6,575 nt of DNA. Origin: Acidaminococcaceae bacterium (GTDB taxonomy: Bacteria; Bacillota; Negativicutes; Acidaminococcales; Acidaminococcaceae). How positions within the stretch are numbered: position 1 is the first letter of the stretch; every line of letters starts with the position of its first letter. Positions 6,287-6,575 of the stretch are shown here, in pieces. The DNA lies in the NCBI GenBank assembly GCA_024405585.1, contig JAKSOM010000051.1, positions 1-6,575 on the forward strand. The letters are read 5' to 3'. The position numbers and the translations under genes are program-made. Under the pieces are notes generated by a model. The model was not told the DNA's origin and did not search any database. It was given only the letters and a program-made list of their open reading frames with translations.

Positions 6287-6573
6287 CACTCCAGAACCCT
6301 GGGAACCTTGAAGCCCTCATTATGCACCGCCGGCGCATTCTTCAAGGCATCCTCGTGACTCACCCCGGGAAGAGCCACATCCTCACGGAACACATTCGTC
6401 ACAGGCAAAATGCTGGCGGTGGGCTCAATACCCGTGGTATCCAACTTTTGCATCTTGTCCACATAATCCAAAATCTGGTTGAACTGCTCCGTAAATTTGT
6501 CCAACTCATGCTCAGGAACGGTCAAACGGCTAAGCACCGCAATGTGCTTTACATCCTCTTTCGATACGCTCAT
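6286..6573 (-). CDS. gatC: Aspartyl/glutamyl-tRNA(Asn/Gln) amidotransferase subunit C
   Basis: GatC is the small non-catalytic subunit that wraps around the GatA-GatB interface and stabilises the complex. The 95-residue protein has the family's usual length and pattern: N-terminal helix beginning [14 protein letters not shown] (4-17), a second helix around [23 protein letters not shown] (24-46), the GIEPT turn (48-52), NVFREDV (60-66), a NAP motif (79-81) and the closing FKVPRVLE (88-95). The ATG at 6573 is only two bases from the window edge, so its ribosome binding site and promoter cannot be seen. The TGA at 6288-6286 overlaps the gatA ribosome binding site by one base. This is the first visible gene of the likely operon. 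Confidence 0.95.
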   Translation of the reverse strand: MSVSKEDVKHIAVLSRLTVPEHELDKFTEQFNQILDYVDKMQKLDTTGIEPTASILPVTNVFREDVALPGVSHEDALKNAPAVHNEGFKVPRVLE

Positions 6574-6575
6574 TT

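Larger units (their letters stand above)
468..6573 (-). other. Probable operon gatC-gatA-gatB-Ca2+ ATPase-ridA
   Basis: Five consecutive minus-strand genes are separated by 11, -1, 34 and 32 nt, each with its own recognisable ribosome binding site except gatC, whose site is off the window. No convincing internal promoter was found in the gaps. The gat genes are certainly one unit. Inclusion of the ATPase and ridA is inferred from spacing, and the hairpin at 3244-3293 could attenuate read-through into the ATPase. The promoter would be beyond the right edge. Confidence 0.65.

Noticed and set aside
4811..6289. A longer gatA starting at GTG 6289.
   Set aside because: The AGGAGG at 6281-6286 lies downstream of this GTG and 6 nt before the ATG at 6274; the five extra residues are not part of the usual GatA N-terminus.
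1..6575. CRISPR arrays, tRNA or rRNA genes, insertion sequences and phage or defence genes.
   Set aside because: No regularly spaced repeats, no tRNA-like cloverleaf, and no transposase or nuclease motifs were seen on either strand.

Overview
The window reads as an ordinary chromosomal stretch of a bacterium, most likely a member of the Bacillota, possibly a Negativicute such as Acidaminococcaceae. That placement rests on the gatC-gatA-gatB gene order, strong AGGAGG ribosome binding sites, moderate GC and the general look of the proteins; it is inferred from memory without any search. GatCAB is what bacteria use to make Gln-tRNA(Gln) and/or Asn-tRNA(Asn) by transamidation when a direct synthetase is missing.

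Layout, read in the direction of transcription (minus strand, right to left): gatC (6573-6286), gatA (6274-4811), gatB (4811-3372), a P2B/PMCA-like Ca2+-transporting P-type ATPase (3337-875) and ridA (842-468). Gaps are 11 nt, a 1-nt overlap (TAATG), 34 nt and 32 nt, so all five genes could share one transcript. Its promoter would lie beyond the right edge. A convergent plus-strand gene enters from the left and ends at 197; only its last 64 codons are visible and I do not recognise it. Bases 198-467 between the converging genes hold no gene but four consecutive stem-loops and short tandem repeats.

How the genes work together: GatC, GatA and GatB form one amidotransferase. GatA releases ammonia from glutamine, GatB binds and activates the mischarged tRNA, and GatC ties the subunits together. 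The ATPase exports Ca2+ from the cytoplasm. RidA removes reactive enamine/imine intermediates of amino-acid metabolism. The last two have no obvious mechanistic tie to GatCAB and may simply share its transcript.

I see no wholly new system. The points most worth a second look are: (1) a cluster of non-conservative changes around the catalytic lysine of GatA; (2) a Ca2+-ATPase that stops at the end of its ninth membrane segment, with no room for the tenth; (3) a 20-bp hairpin followed by a T-run, resembling an intrinsic terminator, inside the first 31 codons of that ATPase; (4) the structured repeat-like module after ridA; (5) a drop in GC in ridA, next to the ATPase truncation.
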